A stretch of DNA of 36,052 nucleotides from a virus: IMG/VR virus record IMGVR_UViG_3300034375_002046, positions 1-36,052 of that record. One strand, 5' to 3'. Shown here piece by piece: positions 13,438-23,000 of this stretch. Made by a program: the position numbers and the translations under genes. Each line of letters begins with the position of its first letter. Position 1 is the stretch's first letter. The notes under the pieces are model-generated. The model made no database searches and was not told the origin of the DNA. It was given only the letters and a program-made list of their open reading frames with translations.

Positions 13438-13725
13438 ATGCAAGATGAAATACCTACAGTCGATTGTTACATACGTGGCAGGCAATATGTCTTTGTGTGT
13501 AAAGAATGCGGGGACAGACACTATCACGGATTAGGCGGGGGAGAAGGGCATAGGTCTTCTCATTGTACCGTAGAAGGTGCGTACCCTAGAGGGTACAACT
13601 TAAAGTACAGCCCAGAAGAAGATTTAAGAAGCCGCTGCGTTACCGGTGATCATCCGGAAGCCATTGAAAATAAAAACGAACTTCTAGCAATGGCTGCTAA
13701 ATACCCAGATAAGCTAGTAGGGTAA
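13438..13725 (+). CDS. Small Cys/His-rich putative zinc-binding protein
   Basis: This 95-residue protein has VCKECGDRHYHGLGGGEGHR followed by SSHC, a Cys-x2-Cys ... His ... Cys cluster that could bind one zinc ion. Similar short Cys/His proteins with a GHRxxHC segment are frequent in phage replication blocks, and their role is unknown. The ATG at 13438 follows GGAGA (13425-13429) by eight bases. An upstream ATG at 13405 lies inside the basic gene and is unlikely. It lies between the basic protein and the SNF2-type helicase and is presumably co-transcribed with them. Confidence 0.6.
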   Translation: MQDEIPTVDCYIRGRQYVFVCKECGDRHYHGLGGGEGHRSSHCTVEGAYPRGYNLKYSPEEDLRSRCVTGDHPEAIENKNELLAMAAKYPDKLVG

Positions 13726-13730
13726 CTTAA

Positions 13731-15272
13731 ATGCAAATTGTCGATAACAGAGGCTTGCTTCTGCGGGTTCGTAATCCCGAAAAAATTACTGCGGCGATAC
13801 CAAAGAGCAGACAACTCAACGCAAATGACGTTATTGTTAACTGGGGTGTAGATGAGTCCCGTGTTTTACGGAACTTAAACGTCAGAGATGTGCCATCCCC
13901 CATACTGGGCAAGTATAAATGGACAGGCAAGTACCAGCCTTTCGAGCATCAGAAAACAACTTCCTCTTTCTTAACCTTAAATAGCCGGGGGTTTTGCTTT
14001 AATGAGCAGGGCACCGGAAAGACCGGCTCTGCAATCTGGGCGTCAGACTTTCTGCTGGACGAGGGGATAATCAACCGTGTCCTAATCATCTGCCCCATAT
14101 CTATTATGGATTCGGCATGGCGGGCTGACCTGTTCAAGTTTGCTATGCACCGCACAGTAGACATAGCACATGGTTCTAAAAAGAAACGGCAGGAGATAAT
14201 CAACGGAGAAGCCGAGTACGTCATTATCAACTACGATGGCGTGGAGATAGTTAAAGACGATATCGAAGCAGGTGGGTTTGACCTGATCATTGTGGACGAG
14301 GCTACCCACTACAAGAACTCGCAATCTAAACGCTGGAAAGTACTGAACTCTCTACTCAAACCCGATACTTGGTTGTGGATGATGACCGGTACTCCAGCCG
14401 CGCAGTCTCCCGTAGATGCGTATGGGATAGCTAAACTTGTTAATCCTGCTGGCGTGCCCAGATTTTTTGGGGCGTTCAGGGACAAGGTTATGTTCAAGGC
14501 TACACAGTTTAAGTGGCTACCCAAACCAGATGCTACAGATACAGTATTCAACGCACTACAACCGGCTATTCGGTTTACGAAAGATGAGTGCCTAGACTTA
14601 CCTGACATGACCTACGTAAAACGTGAGGTCGAACTAACCCCACAGCAAAAGAAATATTACAAGACCCTTAAAGACCAGATGGTTGCGGTAGCGGCAGGGG
14701 AACAAATTTCTGCTGCTAATGCTGCGGTTAACATGAACAAGCTCTTACAAATATCCTGCGGTGCGGTGTATACCGACACTGGAGAGACGGTGGAGTTTGA
14801 TATTAAGAATCGGTACAAGGTTCTACGTGAGGTGATCGACGAGTCCAGCCAGAAGGTTCTTATCTTTGTACCGTTCAAGCACGTCATTGACGTACTGGCT
14901 GAGAAGCTAAAAGCTGACGGTATCACAAACGAGATTATCAGAGGTGATGTGAGTGCGTCCAAACGCACTGAGATATTTAGTAGATTCCAAGATGACCCAG
15001 ACCCTAGAGTCCTGATAATCCAACCGCAAGCGGCTGCACATGGTGTAACGCTAACTGCGGCAAACACGATTGTATGGTGGGGGCCAACATCTTCTTTGGA
15101 AACCTACGCACAGGCCAACGCTCGTGTACACCGTACTGGGCAGAAACATCCATGTACCGTAATCCAACTAGAAGGTTCTAGGGTGGAAAGGCACATATAC
15201 AAGATGTTGGACGATCGAATAAACGTCCATTCCAAGATGATCGATTTATACACTAATGTGCTTGAACTATAA
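13731..15272 (+). CDS. SNF2-type superfamily 2 helicase
   Basis: This 513-residue protein carries two RecA-like lobes. Motif I is QGTGKT (93-98), motif II is DEAT (189-192), motif III is TGTP (219-222), and the C-terminal lobe has QANARVHRTGQ as motif VI. The DEAx box and RxHRxGQ ending are typical of SNF2-type translocases, which move along double-stranded DNA rather than unwinding it. Short phage versions lie in replication blocks and are thought to help replication restart or branch migration. The gene lies after the Cas4-like nuclease. It starts five bases after the previous gene, with only a weak GGG-containing ribosome binding site. Confidence 0.9.
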   Translation: MQIVDNRGLLLRVRNPEKITAAIPKSRQLNANDVIVNWGVDESRVLRNLNVRDVPSPILGKYKWTGKYQPFEHQKTTSSFLTLNSRGFCFNEQGTGKTGSAIWASDFLLDEGIINRVLIICPISIMDSAWRADLFKFAMHRTVDIAHGSKKKRQEIINGEAEYVIINYDGVEIVKDDIEAGGFDLIIVDEATHYKNSQSKRWKVLNSLLKPDTWLWMMTGTPAAQSPVDAYGIAKLVNPAGVPRFFGAFRDKVMFKATQFKWLPKPDATDTVFNALQPAIRFTKDECLDLPDMTYVKREVELTPQQKKYYKTLKDQMVAVAAGEQISAANAAVNMNKLLQISCGAVYTDTGETVEFDIKNRYKVLREVIDESSQKVLIFVPFKHVIDVLAEKLKADGITNEIIRGDVSASKRTEIFSRFQDDPDPRVLIIQPQAAAHGVTLTAANTIVWWGPTSSLETYAQANARVHRTGQKHPCTVIQLEGSRVERHIYKMLDDRINVHSKMIDLYTNVLEL

Positions 15273-15273
15273 T
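15245..15273 (+). promoter_or_regulatory. Candidate sigma70 promoter before the 15345 gene block
   Basis: TATAAT at 15268-15273 is a perfect -10 box, and TTTATA at 15245-15250 matches four of six -35 bases with a 17-base spacer. The -10 box overlaps the helicase stop codon. Transcription would start near 15280 and produce a leader of about 65 bases holding two CTAAACT motifs before the ATG at 15345. This would allow separate expression of the SSB-like and primase block. Confidence 0.4.
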
Positions 15274-15344
15274 AAAAACTAGACTAAACTGCGCCAAACC
15301 AAGGAGAACTTAGCTAAACTATTGTAATTTGTGGAGATGTCGTG

Positions 15345-15749
15345 ATGAGTAATGAGGTGAAACCCGACTTAGATCGGTTGGTCTCGGTCTATATAAAGAT
15401 AAGAGACAAGAAGTTAGAGCTACAAGCCGCTCTAAAAGAACAAGAAGAAGAGCTTGTACTGAAGATGAAAGCCATAGAAATCAAACTCTTGGAGCACTGT
15501 AAAGATAACGGTGTCGAATCTGTCCGTACAGAGAACGGTACGTTCTATCGGTCTACCAAATCTAAATACTGGACTTCTGATTGGGAAGCGATGGGTAAAT
15601 TTATCCTTGAAAATGAAGTGCCAGAACTGCTTGAGAAAAGAATCCATCAGGGGAATATGAAGCAATTCCTTGAGGACAACCCCGAAAAGCTCCCACAGGG
15701 GTTAAATTGTGATAGCGAATACACTGTGACAGTACGGAGAAAGAAATGA
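15345..15749 (+). CDS. Coiled-coil phage protein of Gp157/Gam-like appearance
   Basis: This 134-residue protein starts with a long charged helix (about 10-50, including LQAALKEQEEELVLKMKAIE) that should form a coiled coil. A compact domain follows with TENGTFYRSTKSKYWTSDW and a conserved-looking C-terminal part, IHQGNMKQFLEDNPEKLPQG then SEYTVTVRRKK. This pattern is common among phage replication-block proteins of unknown role. The layout recalls Gp157 or Gam-like nuclease inhibitors, which is a weak analogy. GGAGA (15333-15337) lies seven bases before ATG 15345. It overlaps the HTH gene by ATGA. Confidence 0.65.
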   Translation: MSNEVKPDLDRLVSVYIKIRDKKLELQAALKEQEEELVLKMKAIEIKLLEHCKDNGVESVRTENGTFYRSTKSKYWTSDWEAMGKFILENEVPELLEKRIHQGNMKQFLEDNPEKLPQGLNCDSEYTVTVRRKK

Positions 15750-15994
15750 CGGACAGTTATGTCTCGTTTGAGGAACTAGCTAAGTACTTGAATGTCAAAG
15801 TCCCTACCGTCCGCGAATGGGTAGCTAAAGGGTATGTGCCTAAAGACACTTATATAAAGGTGGCAAACACATACCGATTTAACATTCCGCAAGTGGTAGC
15901 AGCTTTGAAACAGGAAGTACCAGAACCGGTCGATACAGACCAAAACGAACCCGTTCAACTTGAACTGGATTTCAGCGATGAGGATGATGTATGA
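15746..15994 (+). CDS. Excisionase-like helix-turn-helix protein
   Basis: This 82-residue protein has an N-terminal winged helix-turn-helix of the MerR/excisionase (HTH_17) type: SFEELAKYLNVKVPTVREWV, a short wing, then YRFNIPQVVAAL. The C-terminal 25 residues are acidic and probably disordered. Proteins of this fold bind DNA at attachment sites or act as small regulators. No integrase is seen, so a regulatory or replication-related role is as likely as excision. It is a candidate to bind one of the repeat arrays at 84-565. The start overlaps the previous stop (ATGA), and its own end overlaps the next start. Confidence 0.7.
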   Translation: MTDSYVSFEELAKYLNVKVPTVREWVAKGYVPKDTYIKVANTYRFNIPQVVAALKQEVPEPVDTDQNEPVQLELDFSDEDDV

Positions 15995-16893
15995 GTAATA
16001 TAACTATGTTTGAAAACATGCCTGACGAGTATAAAAGTTTACTCGGACAGCTACAGCCAGATACAAATGCGGCTGGTAGGGGAGGGTCTGTTGGAGGTGT
16101 TAACAGACTGAGTATTCGTGGCGGCGTATTCCGTAAGGTAGTTAGCGGTCAAGAAGTTGGGGAGTTAGAGCAACGTGCTATAAACGTAGTTCTGGTAAAG
16201 ACAGCTCCAATCTCACGTATGTATTTTGCTGGTGAGTATACTGCTGGCGCTACTAATCCTCCTACGTGTTGGTCTGCTGATACACAGACAGGCCGTCCTT
16301 CTAAAGAAGTAGCTGATGGAGACCGTCAGTCAGAGACATGTTTTGATTGTCCTCAAAACATTAAAGGTTCTGGTATGGGTGAAGGCCGTGCGTGCCGGTA
16401 CTCACAACGTGTTGCGGTACTGCTTGCGGATGCCGATGGCAACATAAAGTCGAACGAGGTTTACCAGCTACAGTTACCAGCTACTAGTGTGTTTGGTGAC
16501 AACAAGCAGAAGATGGGGCTACAAACGTATGCACGTTTCCTAGATTCCCAGAAAGCTCCGTTGGCTTCCTTACTTACAGAAATTCGTTTTGATACAGACT
16601 CATCTACACCTAAGCTGTGTTTCAAACCAGTACGTGTGTTGGAGCAAGACGAACTTAAAATTGCAATAGATGTGCAGCAGTCGGAAGACACTGAGAAACT
16701 TATTGCACTTACTGTTAAACCGAAAGAAGATAGCACTCCCGCACTACCCAAGATAGAAATGCCAAAAGTAGAAGCGGTAGAGGCAGTAGCAGAAGAAGTT
16801 GAGGAACCCAAGGTCAAGGTATCTAAAAAGAAAAAGGTTGAAGCACCAGCCGATGTCGATCTTGCAAGTTTGCTTGATGAATTTGATGACTAA
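15991..16893 (+). CDS. Probable single-stranded DNA-binding protein with zinc site
   Basis: This 300-residue protein has a globular part (about 30-230) with four cysteines at 93, 117, 120 and 135 (CW, CFDC, CRYS) suited to one zinc ion. A low-complexity linker rich in Pro, Val, Glu and Lys follows (about 243-285), and the end is acidic, SLLDEFDD. The linker plus acidic tip mirrors SSB and T7 gp2.5, whose tails recruit polymerase and helicase partners. Its place between the HTH gene and the primase-helicase fits a replication SSB. The fold itself is not recognised, so the assignment is an inference from architecture and context. A terminator-like hairpin follows. Confidence 0.6.
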   Translation: MSNITMFENMPDEYKSLLGQLQPDTNAAGRGGSVGGVNRLSIRGGVFRKVVSGQEVGELEQRAINVVLVKTAPISRMYFAGEYTAGATNPPTCWSADTQTGRPSKEVADGDRQSETCFDCPQNIKGSGMGEGRACRYSQRVAVLLADADGNIKSNEVYQLQLPATSVFGDNKQKMGLQTYARFLDSQKAPLASLLTEIRFDTDSSTPKLCFKPVRVLEQDELKIAIDVQQSEDTEKLIALTVKPKEDSTPALPKIEMPKVEAVEAVAEEVEEPKVKVSKKKKVEAPADVDLASLLDEFDD

Positions 16894-16900
16894 AAACAAT

Positions 16901-16925
16901 GGGGCACTACGGTGCCCCTATTTCT
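16901..16925 (+). terminator. Hairpin with TACG loop, probable (partial) terminator
   Basis: GGGGCAC (16901-16907) and GTGCCCC (16912-16918) form a perfect 7-base-pair stem closed by a TACG tetraloop, a stable UNCG-type loop in RNA. The tail TATTTCT is T-rich but interrupted, so termination may be partial. The primase-helicase gene begins 23 bases after the stem, so the hairpin could set the ratio of SSB-like protein to primase. Confidence 0.6.
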
Positions 16926-16941
16926 CTGATGTGGGAATCTT

Positions 16942-19806
16942 ATGGAAACTAAGGAGTTTCTTAGTACCATTGCCGGAAACGAAGGGTACTATTGCATAGT
17001 AGGGATAAAAGACGGCAAAACAATACAGAAATTTTATAGTTCAGTAGATGCGGCTGCTAATGCTGCGCATGAATTTGATGCTGAAGGGTACGATGCTTAT
17101 TACACTCCGGCCACGTATGTGGAGGATGTAAATCGTAAGGCCGAAAACGTCTTACAAATGAAAGCTCTGTTCCTAGATGTTGATTGTGGAGTCGGCAAAC
17201 CCTACGAAACACAGCGCGATGCACTAATTGCGTTACATAATTTTATACATGAGTACGGCCTACCTGCCTGTACTACTATCGTAAACTCAGGACGTGGGCT
17301 TCACGTTTACTGGGTTTTGTCACGCCCGTATTCCAGACAGGAATGGTTACCTGTAGCGGAAAGATTGAAGACGGCGTGCGCCGAATTCGGTTTAGATGCT
17401 GATCCTGTAGTGACTGCGGATGCAGCACGTATACTGCGCGTACCAAACACACACAACTTTAAGGATGACCCAGCGCGTGACGTTAAGGTTGTGGGTAAGG
17501 TCAAGGATTACATTGACCTAGACGAGTTTGCAGAAAAGCTCCCCGCAAAAGTGACACCAGTTACTAGCGCGAGAGAGTACACAGACCAAGATGCCAAAGA
17601 CATGGCACGCGCAGTTGGTCAGAGCAAATACACAACACGTTTTTCTAAACTACTGATAGCTACGGCGTCAGGGAAAGGTTGCGCACAAGTCAATCGTGCA
17701 ATTATGCAACCTAATGATCTGTCGTATTCCGATTGGCTACACGTACTGTCAATTGCTAAACACTGTGAGGAAGACGGAGCGCAATCAATCCATCTAATCT
17801 CCAGTAAGTACGAAGGCTACAGTGCGGAGGAAACCGACAAAGTAGCTGCACCGATTGAATACCCACACCTGTGCTCTACGTTTGAATCCGACAATCCGTC
17901 AGGATGTGAAGGCTGTCCGCACAAGGGCAAGATCAAGTCTCCTATAAGTCTGTGCATGGAAGTGCGCATGGCCGAAACCCAAGAGGTGGAAGTTACGGTC
18001 TATGACGAGCCGGAGGTTATGATGGAGGGAGAGGAAGAAGTTCCTGTCGAAGCTCTCCCTCCTACTAAAGTTACTATACCGGCGTATCCGTACCCATACA
18101 AACGTGGGGCAAACGGTGGTGTTTACTTGGAAAAGGAAGACGAACACGGAAACATAGACCAGCAGGAAATATACAAGAGAGACTTGTACGTCACCAAGAG
18201 ATTACGTGACCCGATCGAAGGGCCATCCTTTGAATTCAAACATCATACGGAAAGAGAGGGCATACAGACATTTGTTTTACCCATGACCAAAATAACTTCT
18301 AAAGAGGAGTTTCGTAAGGCTATGGGATTAAACGATATATTTGTGCTTACAAGACAGGCAGACGCACTTATGACATACATCGGTAGGTGGATTGAGCAAC
18401 TAAAACAGACTCAAGACATGATCGACGTGCATACACAGTTCGGTTGGACAGAGGGTATGGAGTCGTTTGTGGTAGGTGAGCGAGAGATATTTGCAGACAA
18501 AGTTGAGGTAGCCCCACCAAGTGCTCGTACGGCACAGTACCTACCTATGTTTCAGAAGAAGGGTACACTAGATGGCTGGAAGAAAGTAACAGAGTTCTAC
18601 AACCGACCCGACTTTGAAGAGCATCAGTTTATGTTTGGCATATCTTTTGGTGCTCCTCTTATGGCGTTCATACCTAACATATCGGGTGCTATCTACCATC
18701 TAATGAGTAAAGAGTCAGGCTACGGAAAAACCACAGGCATGTATGGAGGGGCATCAGTATGGGGCTACCATAAGAAGTTAGTACTACGCGGTAAGGATAC
18801 AGGAAACTCTGCGTGGAATCGTGCAGAGATATGGAAGAACTTACCGTTCTACATAGACGAGATTACTAACTACGACGGTAAAGCCGCCAGTGAGTTTTGT
18901 TACGCCGCAACTGACGGTGAGCAGAAAAACAGGATGAACAATCAAGGCCAAAACTCCGAACGATATAGAGGTATGGATTGGGCGTTTATCATAGGTACGA
19001 CAGGCAACCTTAGTTTGCACGATATTCTAGCTACGCACAGAGAGCACTCTGAGGGTGAAGTGGGTAGAAGTATGGAAGCTACGGCCACTAAGAAGTTGTT
19101 TTCAGAGGAAGATACCGCGTTAGCTAACACATTGCAGGAAGACTTAGCTAGTAATTACGGGCATGCAGGCGAACCATACATACAACATGTTCTTAAAAAC
19201 CTAAAGGCGACAGAAAAACTTGTTTTAGCTACAAGAGACGCAATGATAAAAGCGGCAAATTTAGATTCTCAGCATAGATTTTGGGTTGCAGAGTGTGCTT
19301 GTACGTATGCTGGGGTTATGGTCGCCAAGAGCATTGGCTTACTAGATTGGGATTTGGATGCGTTCTACGCTTGGATTGTTAAGAAACTAAAGTTGGCTAG
19401 AGAAAATATGCAGAGCATGACTATTGATATACATAGTTTGATTGCCGATTACATTGCCGATAACCCACGGGGCATATTACGAGTAAAGAGCACGCAGGAC
19501 GCGCGGGTAAATGATCCTGAGATGGAAAACCTTATCATGCCGGATGCTGTGCCCTCATACCGTTGGGTTGGGAGGCATGAGTACGACATTAATAAACTAT
19601 ACCTACGACCCGCTCCGTTCAAAGAGTGGTGTTTGCAGAAAGGCCACCACTACGAAGCGGTACGGGAATTGATAAAACTACAGCTTAAAGGTAAGTCTAC
19701 TAAGATGCGTCTAGGTAAAGGTACTAAATTGAACTTACCTTATCAGGCAGTGATCGAGTTGTCTTGGAGTGACGAGGAGCCAGATGACAAGAGTAATGTT
19801 AAATGA
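16942..19806 (+). CDS. Primase-helicase: AEP primase plus DUF927-like ATPase
   Basis: This 954-residue protein joins two activities. Residues about 70-175 resemble an archaeo-eukaryotic (RepB/D5-N-like) primase: FLDVD (Asp79, Asp81), SGRGLHVYW (His121) and DAARILRVPNT (Asp160). A helical PriCT-like region follows (about 255-305), then cysteines 311, 322, 325 and 338 that may bind zinc. The C-terminal half is a DUF927-type ATPase with Walker A SKESGYGKTT (589-598) and Walker B FYIDE (636-640). It would prime and unwind DNA for the PolA. ATG 16942 has GGGAA about ten bases upstream. Confidence 0.85.
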   Translation: METKEFLSTIAGNEGYYCIVGIKDGKTIQKFYSSVDAAANAAHEFDAEGYDAYYTPATYVEDVNRKAENVLQMKALFLDVDCGVGKPYETQRDALIALHNFIHEYGLPACTTIVNSGRGLHVYWVLSRPYSRQEWLPVAERLKTACAEFGLDADPVVTADAARILRVPNTHNFKDDPARDVKVVGKVKDYIDLDEFAEKLPAKVTPVTSAREYTDQDAKDMARAVGQSKYTTRFSKLLIATASGKGCAQVNRAIMQPNDLSYSDWLHVLSIAKHCEEDGAQSIHLISSKYEGYSAEETDKVAAPIEYPHLCSTFESDNPSGCEGCPHKGKIKSPISLCMEVRMAETQEVEVTVYDEPEVMMEGEEEVPVEALPPTKVTIPAYPYPYKRGANGGVYLEKEDEHGNIDQQEIYKRDLYVTKRLRDPIEGPSFEFKHHTEREGIQTFVLPMTKITSKEEFRKAMGLNDIFVLTRQADALMTYIGRWIEQLKQTQDMIDVHTQFGWTEGMESFVVGEREIFADKVEVAPPSARTAQYLPMFQKKGTLDGWKKVTEFYNRPDFEEHQFMFGISFGAPLMAFIPNISGAIYHLMSKESGYGKTTGMYGGASVWGYHKKLVLRGKDTGNSAWNRAEIWKNLPFYIDEITNYDGKAASEFCYAATDGEQKNRMNNQGQNSERYRGMDWAFIIGTTGNLSLHDILATHREHSEGEVGRSMEATATKKLFSEEDTALANTLQEDLASNYGHAGEPYIQHVLKNLKATEKLVLATRDAMIKAANLDSQHRFWVAECACTYAGVMVAKSIGLLDWDLDAFYAWIVKKLKLARENMQSMTIDIHSLIADYIADNPRGILRVKSTQDARVNDPEMENLIMPDAVPSYRWVGRHEYDINKLYLRPAPFKEWCLQKGHHYEAVRELIKLQLKGKSTKMRLGKGTKLNLPYQAVIELSWSDEEPDDKSNVK

Positions 19807-20005
19807 TATATCCCCTGACGGCGTACGTATCGTTGTCGATTGGGATAAGTTTAAACCCGGAGCTTCAGTATTTATACCCTGCATAAACACTGCAAAAGCT
19901 ATCGAACATTTAACCAGAGCTGCCCGGATAACTAGAAAAGATATAGAGCAACGTGTTCGTGTAGAGGATGGTAAGTATGGCGTTCGGGTTTGGCGGCTAA
20001 AGTAA
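19784..20005 (+). CDS. Small basic protein ending the early operon
   Basis: This 73-residue protein has an N-terminal strand pair (GVRIVVDWDKFKPGASVFIP), a helical centre with basic residues (HLTRAARITRKDIEQRVRV) and a GVRVWRL end. It looks like a small DNA- or RNA-binding fold. The family is familiar from phage genomes but has no assigned function. The ATG at 19784 follows GAGGAG (19774-19779) by four bases; an upstream GTG at 19769 and an internal ATG at 19796 are other options. It overlaps the primase gene by 23 bases. It is the last plus-strand gene before the terminator. Confidence 0.6.
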   Translation: MTRVMLNDISPDGVRIVVDWDKFKPGASVFIPCINTAKAIEHLTRAARITRKDIEQRVRVEDGKYGVRVWRLK

Positions 20006-20049
20006 CTGTGGTACCATAGCCGCGCATCATTTCCTTATCAGAGGATTTA

Positions 20050-20073
20050 GCCCCCCTCTGGGGGGCACTTTTT
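20050..20073 (+). terminator. Intrinsic terminator between converging operons
   Basis: GCCCCCC (20050-20056) and GGGGGGC (20060-20066) form a 7-base-pair pure G/C stem with a TCT loop, followed by ACTTTTTATT. This is a strong rho-independent terminator for the plus-strand early operon. The T tract touches the stop codon of the minus-strand giant gene at 20072-20074. On the minus strand the stem is not followed by a T run, so termination there would be weaker. Confidence 0.8.
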
Positions 20074-23000
20074 ATTCCTCACCGTAAAGCAATCTATAGT
20101 TCTCTTCAGCTTGCTCTATAAACCTTCGATCTACAATCGCCCCTCTAGTGAGTTCTGCAATTGCCGTACCTCTAGCTCTGGCAGCTAATGATTGTCTTAA
20201 ATTTTTACCGCTTATAGGTCTTTCTGGATGGTCATCATTAAATTCTTGGATATCTTCCTCTACTTCATCTCTCAGAGAATAGTCCCCAGTTTCCATCGCT
20301 ATTTTATGGGCATAAGCAAAATCGTTTAAAAGATTAGACCTACGAGTTTGTATTCCCCTATTTAGTCTGTTGTTAAGCGCGGCTGCGTCTCTTGCTCGAC
20401 GCGTACTGAATGGTGCAAACCCAAGCCCCTGCGCTATTACATCGCCCATAGGTATTTCACCACTAATCATCGGGTCTCCACGGGTAGTGTCATAACCTTC
20501 AGTACGGAACCTGTAGGCTTTTAGTCCGTTGGATATGGCGGTGGGCAGTACTTTTTCAAAAGCACGATTCATGTTCTGAGGGTTACCATCAAACAAGTCT
20601 GTGGCACCGTCTATGTACCGCATGCCCACACCAAGTGTTGGGCCGCCGATTGCTTCTAGCCAGTACTCCAACTCACTTGAAGGAACGTAATTGCCACGAT
20701 CTCGTATAAGTAAGTTGGTCAAGTTAATACGATCAGTCAGGTCTACACCACCCATATTTGCGATGGCACCGTAGTACCATTCAGGCCCAAGCGTTTTAGC
20801 AACGATAGTATTTGCATCATCTTCGTCGTCATCTAAGAACATGTTCCATATAGCCATTGCTACACCGTACAGTGGGACACCTTTAACACCTATCAGTGTA
20901 GCGCCCGTACCAGTGAGCCACATAAATGTATTTCTTAGAATCCGTGCTTCTTCAATTTCAGCTTCAGTTCTGGCAGCTCCGGTCATATCTTTAAATATAG
21001 CATCCAGCATACGTATCTGGGTGTATAAGAACTGGCCGGGAACACGCTTAAATTGCATAACCAAGCTACCCAGATTCGTTTGACCAAACCTAGAGCCAGT
21101 AGTTAGCAATGCCGAAGCGTTAACCCACAAGGCAACATCAGTAGCTTTTCTGGAGGCTTGTTCTCCGTACTGGTCAACATCTGCTGCATCAATATCTTTA
21201 AACTTTTTACCCGTCAGTTTTTCCATCTCAAGTATGTAGGTACTCATCGCACTGACTTGACGAATACCACGTTCACTGTGATGGAACATAAAGCTGGATA
21301 CGTAGGCTAGCTTATTCACAAACGGACTACTGGGACTATCAGGATCAGATGTTTCTGCTGCGATACTGCGAGTATCAAAACCCATTTCTTTAATACGGGT
21401 TATCAAAGGAGCGAAGTTTTTGTACCTCTCTGCCTTCTCACCTTCAAATTCATTAGTTATCGCAAACCCACCGTGGTCATACCGATCTTGTTCGGTAGTT
21501 ACGAAGTCTCCGTTTGCATCTACAGTTACCTCACCCAGACCCTCTCGTTTTACTTTGCCCCATGTCCCTGCGTAAAAGTTCATAGCTTCAAGCGTAGCTT
21601 TAGTAGCTTTGAAACCACCATACTCACCCGCAAGCCGAGACTGAAGCACCACAGGAATAATTGATACGTTGACAGCTACAGAACTGACACTCAAACCGAT
21701 AGTAGACATAAAGGTCAGTGATCGGGCTAGTCGTACATGTTCGTTCAAGTAAGGATTCTTACTGAACTCTGCATAGCTTGGTAGCTTGCCAAACTGTTGG
21801 TCTGTATCTGCTTTACTTCCAGCTACAGCTACTGCGACTTCTTTCATAAATGTGTCGCCAGCAAGTTCAGCCTGTCGGCCTTCTTCCATAACACGATTAG
21901 CTGCACTCTGTAGTTTGACCTTGTGCTTTATGTTTGCGTAACTATTAATGAACGCAGGCATAGACTTTTCAAACGTATAAATTGGGTCTGCTTCAAATCC
22001 GGCAAAGCCTCTACGTTCTTGGCGAGCCTGTACAATTGATTGCTCTGGAAGCGATTTAAGTACTATGTCAGCAAGGAAGTCCTGTATCTCGCCTTTCTTA
22101 CGGTCAATAGCTGCCTTATCTTCTTTACTAGAAAGCTCTAGGTCTTTGAATATACCTTCTAAGTCGGCTTTTAACGTGGTGACCAAAGATATTGGCAGTT
22201 GACCGTTAATTATCCTAGACCGCATTTGATCCGCAGTAAGTGTTGGGTTGATATTTATGACAGTAGGGTCATTACTCAACCGATCCGCAAACACTTGCCT
22301 ATCGCCGGGGTTATCAAATGAAGCATAACCAAATTCAGTACCTTCGACTCCCGCCTTTTGAAACTCATACTGTATCCAGTACTCGCCTTCACGGTAGAGT
22401 CTGAAGTATGGGTCTACGACGCCGACATCTAACCGCTTACGGAACAGAACTTCACGTACAGTTTTCTGTACGTTGGGGTCTAACTCCAATTGATTTATGT
22501 TGGCATCTTCGGCTTCAAGAATCTTGTCGTTAATGTTTTTGTACATGTCGCGCATCTTGGTGTACGCAGCACGTTGAGACGAATTAAGTTCCAGCATTAA
22601 CGCTTTGAGTTCGTCATACTTATCGGTACGCTCTTGTGTAGCTTCAGTAAGTCGGATGGTACCGATAGTAGTAGTCTTTCCGGCTTTCTTAGCTTCACGG
22701 CGTTCATCTTCCAGCTTCTTCTTGAACTCTTCCGCTTTTTCTTTGGTATCGAATAGCTGTTCTTTCTTCTGAAGGTCTTGAGTACCGTACTCGACACGGT
22801 GCTTGGCGTAGTAGCTTCTGGGACGGGTAACATCAATACCGTCTATAGTGCTTTCACTTACCAGCCTACTGAACTTCTCTAACGCAGCACTGTCTACACC
22901 CACACCCGCTTTGGTACTAAAAGCTCCTAAAATGTCTTTTAGTATCATAGTGAAGGTTTTCATTTCTTCATTACGAGTGCCGTCTATGTCGTACAGAATA

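Noticed and set aside
15746-15994. Evidence of a complete integration module
   Set aside because: An excisionase-like HTH alone is not enough. No integrase, repressor or attachment site was seen.
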